NCBI GenBank assembly: GCA_038025085.1
Contig: CM076150.1
Span: forward strand, 1,118,501 to 1,182,500
Direction of reading: 5' to 3'
Source of the DNA: Tetragonia tetragonoides
Taxonomy: Eukaryota; Streptophyta; Magnoliopsida; Caryophyllales; Aizoaceae
Length of the DNA: 64,000 nucleotides
Below the pieces are notes generated by a model. It saw nothing but the letters and a program-made list of their open reading frames with translations, was not told the origin of the DNA and did no database searches. This document shows positions 34,844-46,230 of this stretch, in pieces. Each line of letters opens with the position of its first letter. The first letter of the stretch is position 1. The position numbers were made by a program, and so were the translations under genes.

Positions 34844-36236
34844 GAGTTTTTTTTTTGCTTAAAATTACCTTTGGTTTATCACTTTTTATTTAAAATTACT
34901 TTACTTTCGGAACTTTGTGAGAAACTACCTTGTTTCTATTTTTTTTTACTAAAGACTACCATTTGACAGAAAAATGGATAACGGAGTTAACTTTGAGTGT
35001 GAACAACTTGATTTGACCATAATATCCCTCATTTATGAACCAAAAACACGTGCTCCTCACGTGCCCTTTTTATTTATGAGAACTGTGAGAACCACTGTGC
35101 ACCGTTAGATCAGCGAAATCAACGGTCAATTGTTACTAGTTACTAGTTTACTATTCAAAGCATTTTTGTTTCTCTTGCCCGTTCAACTCCATTGTAGTTT
35201 ACTACAGTAAAGCTTCAAAGCAATATTTTCATGGCAATTGTGCATTGGATTATAAACCTCAAACCTCCATTGTTACATCAAATTAAATTAATATGATTTC
35301 CATGAATTTTCAAGTTTATCAATTCAGATTAACACCAAATTCTCCTGAAATTTTTTCACCCAATTTTAGGGACGGTAGTTCTAGTGTTGCCATATGAGAG
35401 AGAATGAGTTCGACGGTGGTTGTCTTGCTGGTCAAGGGTCGCGTGGGGCGACTACGGTTGACGCCTTGATGGAGCACTGACGGAGACATCTCAGATCAAG
35501 GTGAGCCAGTGAGAGAATGCAAAAGCACATGCATTACTTATATAAACAGGCAATTAGATTAGAAATTGAATGGCTAGAATGGGTTACTGGTTATCGGCGA
35601 TCTCGCCGATGGCCTGGGTGGTGATGGCTGGTGTGGGTGGGTGCGATCTGCGTTTGAGGAGGCATTTTGATGGGATTTTGGTAATTACAGAACGCATTTT
35701 TTGAATTTGGGGCTAAATTTCTGTAACAATTCTCATCAGAGATGGAGAATAACAAGATGCAGAGAGTGATAGAGAGAAGACTAGGAAATCGAGTATCTGG
35801 GTTTGGTTAGGGTTTTACAGTCGAATCAATTTGACAATGAAAATTGAAAAAGGCCGTTGAAATACAAAGCCCACGCCAAGATGTAGAAGGAAAGGTGGAG
35901 TATTAACAGTAACAAACTGGCCCAGTCCAAATTTTCAACAATGGTGGTGGTGAATGGTGATGAATGTGAAAGATGAGGGAAGAAAGAAGATGAGGAAAAT
36001 TGAATTGAGAAAAGGGAAAACAAAGGGCACACATGAGAGGCACGGGGAATTGAGGGGCAAAAAAGTCAATAAAAGTCAAAAAGTGACTAAAGTTAACTCC
36101 GTTAGTGCTTTTCCGTCAAATGGTAGTCTTTGGCAAAAAAAAAATGGAAACAATGTAGTTTCTCACAAAGTTCCGAAAGTAAGGTAATTTTAAACAAAAA
36201 GTGATAAACCGAAGGTAGTTTTAAGCAAAAAAACTC
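34844..36236. mobile_element. Long-TIR element, about 1.39 kb, Mutator-like, possibly Pack-MULE
   Basis: The left about 150 bp (GAG, T run, GCTTAAAATTACC..., CGGAACTTTGTGAGAAACTA, GACTACCATTTGACnGAAAA, AACGGAGTTAACTTTGAG) are mirrored at the right end (36080-36236) with few differences. Such long terminal inverted repeats suggest a Mutator-like element, although I found no convincing 9-bp duplication (flanks ATAGTAATA and AATATATTA do not match). The 1.1-kb interior has GC-richer patches (35390-35480, 35590-35670) unlike the AT-rich ends. It has no recognisable transposase. Confidence 0.7.
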
Positions 36237-38958
36237 AATATATTACTTAAGTTTACAGGAGCCAGTAGTAAAAATAAAGAGACACTGAGCTGGGCCATAG
36301 GGATCGGGTCTACGCTAGCCCCCCCTTGGCTTCGCCCCTAATGGTCAGGATTTCAGGAATATATATTGGAATATATAACAATAAAGTAATTAGTTTTTTT
36401 TTTTTTGGTTGGAATAAAGTAATTAGTTTAAAGGAACAAAACTAAACTAGGAAACCAAAAAAAGAGAACTTAAAGATTAGAGTCGTAGGCCATGTTTTTT
36501 CATTAGTTTGGTACGGAATAGAAAAGGCCGTAACAGACGAGATCAAACAAAGCAAATTTGAGCTTAAAAAACAATACAAAACTTATTGCAAAACAAAACT
36601 GAATAGATTGGAATGGAACTTGTGGACATATTGCGGAATGAACAATGAAAATAACAATTTTGTGAGAGAACAATAGCTGACCTAAATCTTGTATAATTTC
36701 AACATGATGTATCAACTTCACTAGGACTCCTTTTTTAGGATGTATTTAATAGAATGAAAAACAATCTTATTCGGGTTCATGGCAGTTCGATTTTCTGGTC
36801 ATATCTGATTGCCTCATCTTTCAGAATATATGGAGTCAAAAATATTCTGAAAATTTTAAAATTGATTGTTATTTCTGAAAGGAAAATTTCAATAAGAATG
36901 ATCACATTATGTTTACCTAGTATTGTTTTTCAATTATTTCGGATATGTAGTTGTTATGAGTTGCGTATATTCAAGTTTAGGGTTTCAATGCAGGTTCATT
37001 TCGTTTCTCGATTACTTTGCGTCTGGTGTTATCGAGTTTGGTTCAATTTATATATCATGTGTAATCGGGTATGGGCTGACCGGATCCGAATAATAAACTT
37101 TGAATTTCAGGCGTCTTGGGTCGGCTTTCTCAACTCAAAATGGGGTTTGCTGAGAGTTAGCAAAATTCTAGCCGACCCAACCAAAGAAACACCAACAAAA
37201 CTTAATTTGATAGTTGAAAGCCCACTAAAAGTTTACACATAAATGCATCTGAGGCCAGCCAAATTAGTTTGACTCGATCTAAACCCGACCCGAACCGTTG
37301 TTACGGACACATAGAAGGCTTCACCTGAACATCGACCTCGATCTTATTTTAGTAATCCAAAAAAATTAATTTGACATCTTGAAAGCCCACTAAAATTTAC
37401 ACAAAAAAAATTTCAGCCAGCCAAATTAGATTTGACCATACCCAAATCTGACGCAACCAACCCTTTTGTTCACTATAGGTGTTTTGACTTAACTCGCAGG
37501 AATTCATTAAATGGATATTTCCTTTTAATGGTAGCCAATATGTACTCTTTGCATATTTGGTCTATCTTTTATTGATGAAAAATACTCATTTATTTAGATT
37601 TATTTTAACACTTTAACTAACCTTTTTTATATTATGATATATTTTGCAGGTATTGATACTACAATAATTGCTAGTTTTTCCCAATTTTATCATTGCTTAA
37701 TTATTAGTTTTATTTTCCAGCGCATTTACCTTTAACTATAAAAAGCGCATTTTTGCCAAATTATTTTATTAAATACAGATTGAAGAGACTGCTTAATATA
37801 TATACATTTAACTTCAAATGACATATATTTTGAAACGGAGAGAGTCATAAGAAAAATTCAAGGATACAGTTTGGTTAAAAAGTACCCTATAATATGTAAC
37901 TAGCTGTCACAAATAAAATGTTACTTGCTTGTAACAAAATTATGTGATGCTGTTTGGGAACAACCTAATGAGGAGTTGAATGATTGTTTGACTAAATAGC
38001 TACCCCAGGGGACACAAATGCACCTAAACGCCTAAACGGTTTGACATTTGTGGCGCCAAGTTTTGTGGTTCATACTTTATTTCTGTCTTTATGAAAAATG
38101 GGAAACATGATTTATATCGACTCTTGTCTTTTCTGCTTTTACTTAATAATTTTCTGTTTGTTTTCTATTTTATTTTTTTTCGTTTTTTCAAAATGGCTAT
38201 TGGAAAATAGTTTAGCTGATGAATGATATGATCAGATACAAACTACCAAAACACCTTTATAAATATTTAATTCATCATTGCACCAAAAAAAAAAAATATT
38301 TAATTCATCTTCATTACTAATTGTGTAAGTACAACAATATGTTGGATAATTTCCCACAAGTATTTGACTTGGTGATCAAATTAATTGGTAAACTGGTATA
38401 TGTTTTAACAAGCATTGGTGGAACTTGGCCAAAAAAAAAAAAGAAGGTAAAGAACTCTAGATTTGAACTCTGTACCTAGAGTATGGAATTTTAGTGCTTC
38501 AACCAATATGTCAAACCGTTTACCATGCTATGTTTATACAACAAACTAACAAAGTTCTATTATTCTTGGGGGCCCCAGCCCAGTTCCGCCCTGTTGGTAT
38601 TCTGCCACCGATAACAAGTATGAGATCATGGTACATGTAAATATGAACAAAACATAACCGAAGTAGTTTGGCAACATCTATTATGAATATGCCTGTCGCT
38701 ACACAATTAATAACATCAACTCATCACGAACGGGTTTGTGCAGTTTTCTTAAGCGATATGCTTGTGTTTAATTACTAGCTACCATCTTATCCGAAAGATA
38801 AGATATGCTTATGTATAATTGAACCGTTTTTAATTACCACCTTACCTTCCAAATGCCCATGTGAGACTAAACAAATCGAGGGCGTGAGCAAATCATTGGA
38901 GATCATCCTAAGCGCTAAGTTAACCAGTAACTTCTATACTATCTTTTTCCTTCTTAGT
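36237..38958. other. Intergenic, 2.7 kb, repeats only
   Basis: It holds the diverged direct repeat at 37202-37465. A short coding-like relic near 37945-38035 contains a stop (DAVWEQPNEELNDCLTK then TAG), possibly a retroelement remnant that I cannot place. A tRNA/SINE-like word lies around 38455-38530. No intact gene is supported. Confidence 0.45.
37202..37465. repeat. Direct repeat, about 100 bp, 164 bp apart
   Basis: Copies at about 37202-37300 and 37366-37465 share TTAATTTGA, TTGAAAGCCCACTAAAA, TTTACACA, CAGCCAAATTAG and TTTGAC in the same order. They are diverged. Function unknown. Confidence 0.7.
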
Positions 38959-38963
38959 GTTAT

Positions 38964-39560
38964 TGAAGGAATTTCTAACCACTAACATGACCATACATGC
39001 ATAATAGAAATTCGATTAACCCAGAAAACATGTGATTAAATATCAAATCGAAATCCTACCTCACTCCTTGGTCGCTAGTTGGATGAACAGTGGTTGGGTA
39101 TGGATGAACACGTCAGATGTCGTGCCTCAACTGGTATCCACACACAGGCTCGAATCCACACGTCAGTATGCTAGTACAACGATCCCGTTCACAACCTCCG
39201 TTCTCTCCTTACTCTAATGACACACAGTTAGGGTTTCGTGAGAACTAATTATCACGTGTAACCCTAACTGATCAGGAGTCACGATATATATAGGGAGGCA
39301 AGAGGTCTGAATAGGTTAAGTGTGTGATGGGCCTAATCCGAATTAGACCCTTCTAATAAAATGAGCTTGTTAAGTGTGCGACCCTGCTGGTTTACTTAAT
39401 CTGGCAGTAAGTCCAAAACTCTTTTCGGGCCCACAAACCGTAATTGGTTTCTAGCAAACCATTACGATTACCCATATTAAGTAAAGATCGGTTTCCATAG
39501 TCCAACCAATAATGCAATTATTAATTCTTATTATGATTAGTTCATAGGGCAAATCCAACA
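38964..39560 (-). repeat. 3' LTR of the copia element
   Basis: 597 bp, TG...CA bounded (plus strand TGAAGGAATT to AAATCCAACA). It contains the likely promoter/poly-A region of the family. It is paired with 45621-46225. Confidence 0.93.
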
Positions 39561-39572
39561 ATCTCCCACTTG
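39561..39572 (-). other. Polypurine tract of the copia element
   Basis: On the minus strand, AAGTGGGAGAT lies directly against the start of the 3' LTR (TTGTTGGATT). This is the expected primer for plus-strand DNA synthesis. Confidence 0.8.
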
Positions 39573-40308
39573 CACTACAGCTAATCATGCATCGATGATC
39601 CCTTTGTTATGTGATACCTAAATTAACCATAAGGAAGGATTAGTGTCATCCCTATATAGTTCAATTATGACTTTCTCGATTCCGCAGTTAAACTGTTTAA
39701 AATAAATGATTGACTTTCAATCCATTTGAGCACGACCATGCATTTCACAGTTTAAACTCATCGAGGGGCCCACAGATATCTTACTCTCGTTATATGAGAG
39801 TGACAAATCCCATATTGCTCACTCACATTCCTCCGCATGACTTACAACACATGATTCAATTATCTTTATAGTCATCCGATTAAGGATTAACGTTTGACAA
39901 TATCAAGATATGCTAAACATCATGTAGGAAACCATGATGAGTTCAGGTCAAAGGATCAAATTAAAAGTTGCATATGAAAAACATTGATGACACTTATATA
40001 ACAATCCTTTCAATGTTTTTGAAATGGGTCGGTCCAATACAATGGTCTCTAACATTTATCCATGTGATCAATTTCATATCTCATAATTATGACCTGTGAA
40101 ACTTGGTCATCAATCAATCCACATGATAGTCTCAATAGTTATCAAATTCCCACAAATAATGACAACGGACTACGGATAATTAGAATAACTATATTTATAA
40201 CAATAGAGTCTCACAATCAAGTCACATACTTGATGATCTACATCATATAAATTATTCATTGGGACAATAATAAATAAATCGAACATAAGGCACAAGATAA
40301 ACCTCCCA

Positions 40309-43300
40309 CTAGGACAGAGACCAATCATTCATGAATCTAAGTCCTTGTGTAATAGTATGACGCTCATGCTTATCTTGTGGTAGAGGCTTAGTCAGCGGAT
40401 CAGCAATGTTCATCTCCGATGATACTCTGCACACCTTGACATCACCCATTTGTACAAAGCTTCGCATCAAATGGTAATATCTGAGTATATGCCTAGTTTT
40501 CTGATGATCCCTAGTCTCCTTCGCCAGTGCAATGGCCCCATTACTGTCACAATAAAGGTCCATTGGATTCGAACTATTAGGTATCACCCCAAGTTCAATG
40601 ATGAATTTTCGAATCCACACTGCTTCTTTTGCTACTTCATAAGCAGCAATATACTCGGCTTCTGTTGTAGAATCAGCAACTGTATCTTGTTTGGAACTCT
40701 TCCAACTAATTGCTCCTCCATTCAGAATGAATACAAATCCTGACTGCGATCGGGAATCATCCTTATCCGTTTGGAAGCTTGCATCAGTTTAACCCCTTAC
40801 AGTGAGTTCCTCTTCACCACCATAGACAAGAAATACATCTTTAGTCCTTCTTAAGTACTTGAGGATGCTCTTGACTGCGATCCAATGACTTTCACCTGGA
40901 TTAGATTGGTATCTACTCGTCATGCTCAAAGCACAAGCAACGTCAGGACGAGTACACATCATGGCATACATGATAGAACCTATAGCAGAAGCATAAGGAA
41001 TTCTCCTCATGCGATCTCGCTCATCTTGTGTCGAAGGACACTGAGTCTTGCTAAGAGTTATGCCATGTGACATGGGAAGATTACCTTTCTTGGAATCTTG
41101 CATGTTGAACCTTTTCAACACCTTATCTATATAGGTACTCTGGCTTAAGCCCAAGAGTCCTTTTGATCTATCTCTATAGATCCTAATACCCAAGATATAG
41201 GTTGCCTCTCCCATGTCTTTCATTGAGAAACACTTTTCCAAAAAGGCCTTGACTGACTGAAGTGTAGGAATATCATTTCCAATCAGTAATATGTCATCCA
41301 CATATAAGACCAAGAATACCACATCGCTCCCACTAACCTTCTTGTAAACATAAGGTTCTTCTTCGCATCTAAGGAAATCAAACTCTTTGATTGCCTCATT
41401 GAAGCGAAGATTTCAACTCCTGGATGCTTGCTTCAATCCATAAATAGAAGCATAATATGAAGCCCTCGGGTTGTGTCATGTACACATCCTCTTCCAGGTT
41501 TCCATTAAGGAAAGCTGTCTTCACATCCAATTGCCATATCTTATAGTCATAATATGCAACAATGGCAAGGAGTATCCTAATGGATTTAAGCATTGCGACG
41601 GGCGAAAAGGTTTCATCATAATTTATCCCATGAATTTGATTATACCCCTTTGCCACCAATCGTGCCTTGAATATATAAACATTCCTATGCATGTCATTTT
41701 CTTCTTGAAAACCCATTTACACTCAATGGTTTTTACGCCATCATGTGGGTCTACCAAAGTCCATACTTTGTTTTCATACATGGAATCCATTTCAAATTTA
41801 ATGGCTTGAAGCCATTTGTCGGAATCTGGGCCCATCATTGCTTCCGTGTAGGTCGTAGGCTCGTCATCCTCTATTAATAATATATGGCGATGTTCAGTCA
41901 TTAAGAAACCATATCTAATGGGTTCTCGGCGCACTCTTTCAGACCTACGAGGGGATGGTGCCACAGGTGTAGCTACTACAACATCTTGTAAACTACTTTG
42001 AGTCTCCTCAGAAATTGGAGTACTCTCCTGTGGCTCTCGAACCTCTTCGAGTTGCACTTTACTCCCACTGATTCCTTTAGAAAGAAACTCTCTTTCTAAG
42101 AAGACATCGTGTCGAGCCACAAACACTTTGTTGTTGGTGGGACGGTAAAAGTAATATCCTTTAGTTTCTTTAGGATATCCCACAAAGAAGCATTTATCAG
42201 ATTTAGGTCCAAGCTTATCAGAAAGTAAACGTTTTACATAAGCTTCACAACCCCAAATCTTTAGAAAAGTCAAGCTGGGAACTTTTCCCGTCCATTTCTC
42301 AAATGGTGTCTTTTCTACTGATTTTGATGGACTCCTGTTAAGTGTGAACGTGGTTGTCTCAAGAGCATATCCCCAAAAAGATATTGGAAGACTAGTAAGG
42401 CTCATCATTGATCGAACCATGTCTAACAAAGTTCGATTTCTCCTCTATGATACACCATTCCATTGTGGTGTACCTGGAGGGGTTGAGTTGTGAAACAATT
42501 CCACAATCTTTCAAATGACTATCGAACTCTTGGCTTAGATACTCACCCCCTCGATCTGATCGAAGGGCTTTAATATTTTTTCCAAGTTGATTCTGTACTT
42601 CATTCTAAAACTCCCTGAACTTTTAAAGGATTCAGATTTATGCCTCATCAAGTAGACATAACCATACCCGCTGAAGTCATCAGTAAAGGTAATGAAGAAG
42701 TGGTAACCTCCTCTAGCAACTATGCTTAATAGTCCGCATACATCAGTATGTATGAGGCCTGATAAATCACTTGCTCTCTCAATGTGACCAATGAAAGGTG
42801 CCTTAGTCATCTTCCCTAATAAACAAGACTCACATGTATCAAATGATTCAAAGTCAAATGAGTTTAAAAGTCCATCATTATGGAGCTTTTGAACACGCTT
42901 CTCGTTTATATGTCCAAGATGACAATGCCAAAGGTAAGTAGGGTTAGAGTCACTTGATTTGAGCCTCTTAGTAGTTATGTTATATACTAGAATTTTAAGG
43001 TCTAGAACATAAAGGCCATTCTTCAATGGACCGCTACCATAAAATATATCATCTTTATAAAATGAACAACATTTGTTCTTAATCACAAAGACAAAATCTT
43101 CCAAGTCCAAAACTGAAATAGAAATAATATTCCTGCTAATGGCAGGTACATAATAACAATTATTTAGTTCTAAAACCAATCCAGATGGCAAACTTAAATA
43201 AATTGTTCCTACAGATAACGCAGCAACTCTTGCTCCATTTCCAATGCGTAGGTCCACTTCACCTTTTGCCAAATTCCTACTTCTCTTTAGTCCCTGCACA

Positions 43301-43440
43301 TTTGCATAAATGTGAGCACCACATCCGGTATCTAATACCCACGAAGTAGAATTTGAAGAAGTAAATACATTTACTTCTATAACATAACATTTACCTGAAG
43401 TTGAAGGAACACTTCCCTTATTCTTCTTCAGATCCTCCAA
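40309..43440 (-). pseudogene. copia pol remnant: protease, integrase, reverse transcriptase, RNase H
   Basis: Pieces in four or more frames read, in order: protease with the active-site triplet in WVLDTGCGAH (near 43340); the zinc-binding GAG-pre-integrase motif HCHLGH (about 42920); an integrase core fragment (IHTDVCG, FITFTDDFSGYGYVYL); a connection region; reverse transcriptase with [20 protein letters not shown] and the catalytic YVDD (about 41300); and RNase H/C-terminal sequence with DLYCDSNGAIALAK, NIADPLTKPL (40309-40620). Breaks occur around 42430-42540, 41720, 41325-41400 and 40620-40790. It is a dead copy of a retrotransposon polyprotein. Confidence 0.9.
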
Positions 43441-43459
43441 TTATTTCTTGCAACTCCTC

Positions 43460-44266
43460 TTTCAATGCCCAAGATCATTGTAGTAGAAGCACTTGATTTC
43501 ATCATTAGGACCAGACGAGGGTTTGAACTTAAGCTTTCCTTTGGGTTGATTCACAATCGGACCCTTCGTGATAGCCTTTTCCTTGTCCTTAGCTTGACCA
43601 TGTTTCTTAAACTGGTCCCCTAATCTAACCATTAGAACATTGGGAGTTGGATGCTTCTTGACGTTTTGCTCAGCAGTTTTGAGCATCCCATGCAGCTCAG
43701 CCAATGACTTGTTAAGTTTATGCATATTATAGTTCATAAGAAAAGTATCATAATCATTAGTCAATAATGCTAAGATGATATCAGTGGCCAACTCTTCGCC
43801 TATTGGGGAGCCCAGTTTTTCCAAGTACTCAACATAATCAATCATCTTGATTACATGAGGACTAACTGAACTTCCTTTCCCCATCTTGCACTTAACCAAG
43901 TCACTCACAGTGAAACCTCTCAGTTCGTGCTTGCTCTTGAAACATTCCTTTCAGGCTCTCAATCATCTCATAAGCCTCCATACTTTCATATCGCTTCTGA
44001 AACTCAGAATTCATGGTGGCCAGCATGAGACAACTGACATCAATTGAATCATCTTTGAGCTTCTGATAAGCATTCCTCTCAGCATGAGGAGCATTGGTAG
44101 CAGGAGCCTTCTTGGGGACTGGTTTCTCAAGGACATATTCCTTTTTCTCTTGTTTGAGAACAATTCTCAAGTTTCGATACCAGTCAAAGAAATTGGTTCC
44201 ATTCAGTTTGTCCTTCTCAAGGACGGATCGCAGTGAAAATGAGTGCGGTGGTGTAGGGTTTGACAT
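43460..44266 (-). pseudogene. copia gag remnant
   Basis: It starts with ATG at 44266 (MSNPTPPHSFSLRSVLEKDK). The frame shifts by one base near 43905 and resumes (SDLVKCKMGKGSSVSPHV). The zinc knuckle of gag at the end is damaged: CFYYNDLGH has Tyr where the second Cys should be, then a stop. The first part matches the Gag N-terminal motif LNGTNFFDWYRNLRIVL. Confidence 0.88.
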
Positions 44267-45194
44267 TATCTACAACAAATGTACAAAGATTTTAGTGACT
44301 TATTTCATAAATATTTCGTTAACAATTTAACAAAATAAATCCACTTTATTATTGTGACAGATATCCCTATAAAACATAGTGGAGCCAAGATCCATATTTC
44401 CTAAGTATCAAGTAAGCTTTGGCTTATCACTTTACACTTAGTTATTGAGGTAAGTAACTCTTTACTAATTCTATCCTATACAACTCCTGGTTGTTGGGAT
44501 GAATCATATGTCCCGGCTCCCAACTCTATGACTTGAGGCCCAAAACTGTTTTGATAGCCTTATTAAGTAAACCAATTTATACATATGGGTAACTGTTACT
44601 CATCCTAACAGACTTGAGTAATTAAGGATGCTCTACTTTGGCAGACACATTTTAATGAACCAAGTCCTAATAGGTGTATTAGATTGGAAAGGCATCAAGT
44701 TAACTTAATATTACTAAGGGATGTTATTGATTATATTGGGTTGAGTTTCATGCAAACATAACAATAAATATAATCAACAGTAAATAAGCGGAAGCATAAA
44801 TAATAACACATGTGATATAATATGGCCCCCTAAGCTATGGTGATCTAATCTCCACACTTTGCTTCTTTCCATATAGTAGCTGGATGGTCATCTCCATGAT
44901 ATCCTTTGACCTTCATGAGCTTGATTTTACAATCAACTATATCATAAAAGTTACACTACTACGCTAGCAATAATCTAATTACTACATTCAAAGTAACGAC
45001 ACGCAGGTCGTATTTAATAATTACATTCAAATAAACGACACGCAGGTTGTATTTAAAACCAAAATAAAATTATGGGCCATACTATTCACCATACCATACC
45101 ATTCAACATCATGTGAACTAAGATATCATATATCAAACATCAAAGATTTGTAATGGAATAAAAATAAAACATTATTCGCACAAACAAGCGGATC

Positions 45195-45290
45195 CATGCA
45201 GGGGTCAAGGGGGCGGCGCCCCCTTGACGGGTCGAGGGGCAGCGCCTCTCGCGGGGTGCAAGGGGCAGCGCCCCTGGCGGCGGTCTTAAT
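45195..45290. repeat. GC-rich short tandem block in the copia leader
   Basis: Within AT-rich retroelement leader, the phrase GGGGCnGCGCCnC recurs three times (GGGGGCGGCGCCCCC, GGGGCAGCGCCTC, GGGGCAGCGCCCC). The first copy lies in a near-palindrome, CAAGGGGGCGGCGCCCCCTT. It could form strong stem-loops in the element RNA between primer site and gag. Confidence 0.8.
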
Positions 45291-45607
45291 CGTGAACCCT
45301 AGGCTAATCGTATTACCATATTTTAGGGTTTTGCCCTAGTTTATCTATGTGATTCGTCAAACAGTAGCATACAGAATTACAACGACTTGCATTCAAACAA
45401 CATGCTATTTGTAATATACGAATCTAAACATATGAACTATTCATACAGACATGTTTTCATAGATAGATAAATACTAACATGCTCAGATCCGAATATTGGA
45501 AAACAGAAAACGAATCACACATAAACATATTATATACATATCATGATTTCGAACTTACTCATATATCTACCATATATCATATATTCGAAAACAGTAAAAC
45601 ACAAGCA

Positions 45608-45619
45608 GCTCTGATACCA
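45608..45619 (-). other. Primer-binding site, initiator-Met tRNA
   Basis: On the minus strand TGGTATCAGAGC starts one base after the end of the 5' LTR. This is the classical plant retrotransposon primer site complementary to the 3' end of tRNA-iMet. Confidence 0.95.
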
Positions 45620-45620
45620 C

Positions 45621-46225
45621 TGAAGGAATTTCTAACCACTAACATGACCATACATGCATAATAAAAATTCGATTAACCCAGAAAACATGTGATTACTGTG
45701 ATTAAATATCAAATCGAAATCCTACCTCGTTCCTTGGTCGCTGGTTGGATGAACAGTGGTTGGGTATGGATGAACACGTCAGATGTCGTGCCTCAACTGG
45801 TATCCACACACAGGCTCGAATCCACACGTCAGTATGCTAGTACAGCGATCCCGTTCACAACCTCCGTTCTCTCCTTACTCTAATGACACACAGTTAGGGT
45901 TTCGTGAGAACTGATTATCACGTGTAACCCTAACTGATCAGGAGTCATGATATATATAGGGAGGCAAGAGGTCTGAATATGTTAAGTGTGTGATGGGCCT
46001 AATCCGAATTAGACCCTTCTAATAAAACAAGCCTGTTAAGTGTGCGACCCTGCTGGTTTACTTAATCTGGCAGTAAGTCCAAAACTCTTTTCGGGCCCAC
46101 AAACTGTAATTGATTTCTAGCAAAACATTACGATTACTCATATTAAGTAAAGATCGATTTCCATAGTCCAACCAATAATGCAATTTTAATTCTTATTATG
46201 ATTAGTTTATAGGGCAAATCCAACA
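45621..46225 (-). repeat. 5' LTR of the copia element
   Basis: 605 bp. It differs from the other LTR by an 8-9 base duplication (GATTACTGT near 45693), a 1-2 base gap near 46181, and about 17 substitutions counted by eye. Confidence 0.93.
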
Positions 46226-46230
46226 GTTAT

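Larger units (their letters stand above)
38964..46225 (-). mobile_element. Ty1/copia LTR retrotransposon, full-length but coding-dead, 7.26 kb
   Basis: Two LTRs (38964-39560 and 45621-46225) lie inside an exact 5-bp duplication GTTAT (38959-38963, 46226-46230). Read on the minus strand, the order is 5' LTR, primer site, leader of about 1.35 kb, gag, protease, integrase, reverse transcriptase, RNase H, polypurine tract, 3' LTR. Integrase before reverse transcriptase is the copia order. By eye the LTRs differ at about 17 positions plus two small indels, mostly C-T/G-A changes, so the insertion is not brand new. Frameshifts and stops in gag and pol mean that it cannot encode its own proteins. 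Confidence 0.95.

Noticed and set aside
36488..36740. Another copy of the CCTGTTCT MITE family (GGCCATGTTTTTTCATTAG)
   Set aside because: Only the left end is vaguely similar, and no right end or TWA duplication could be found.
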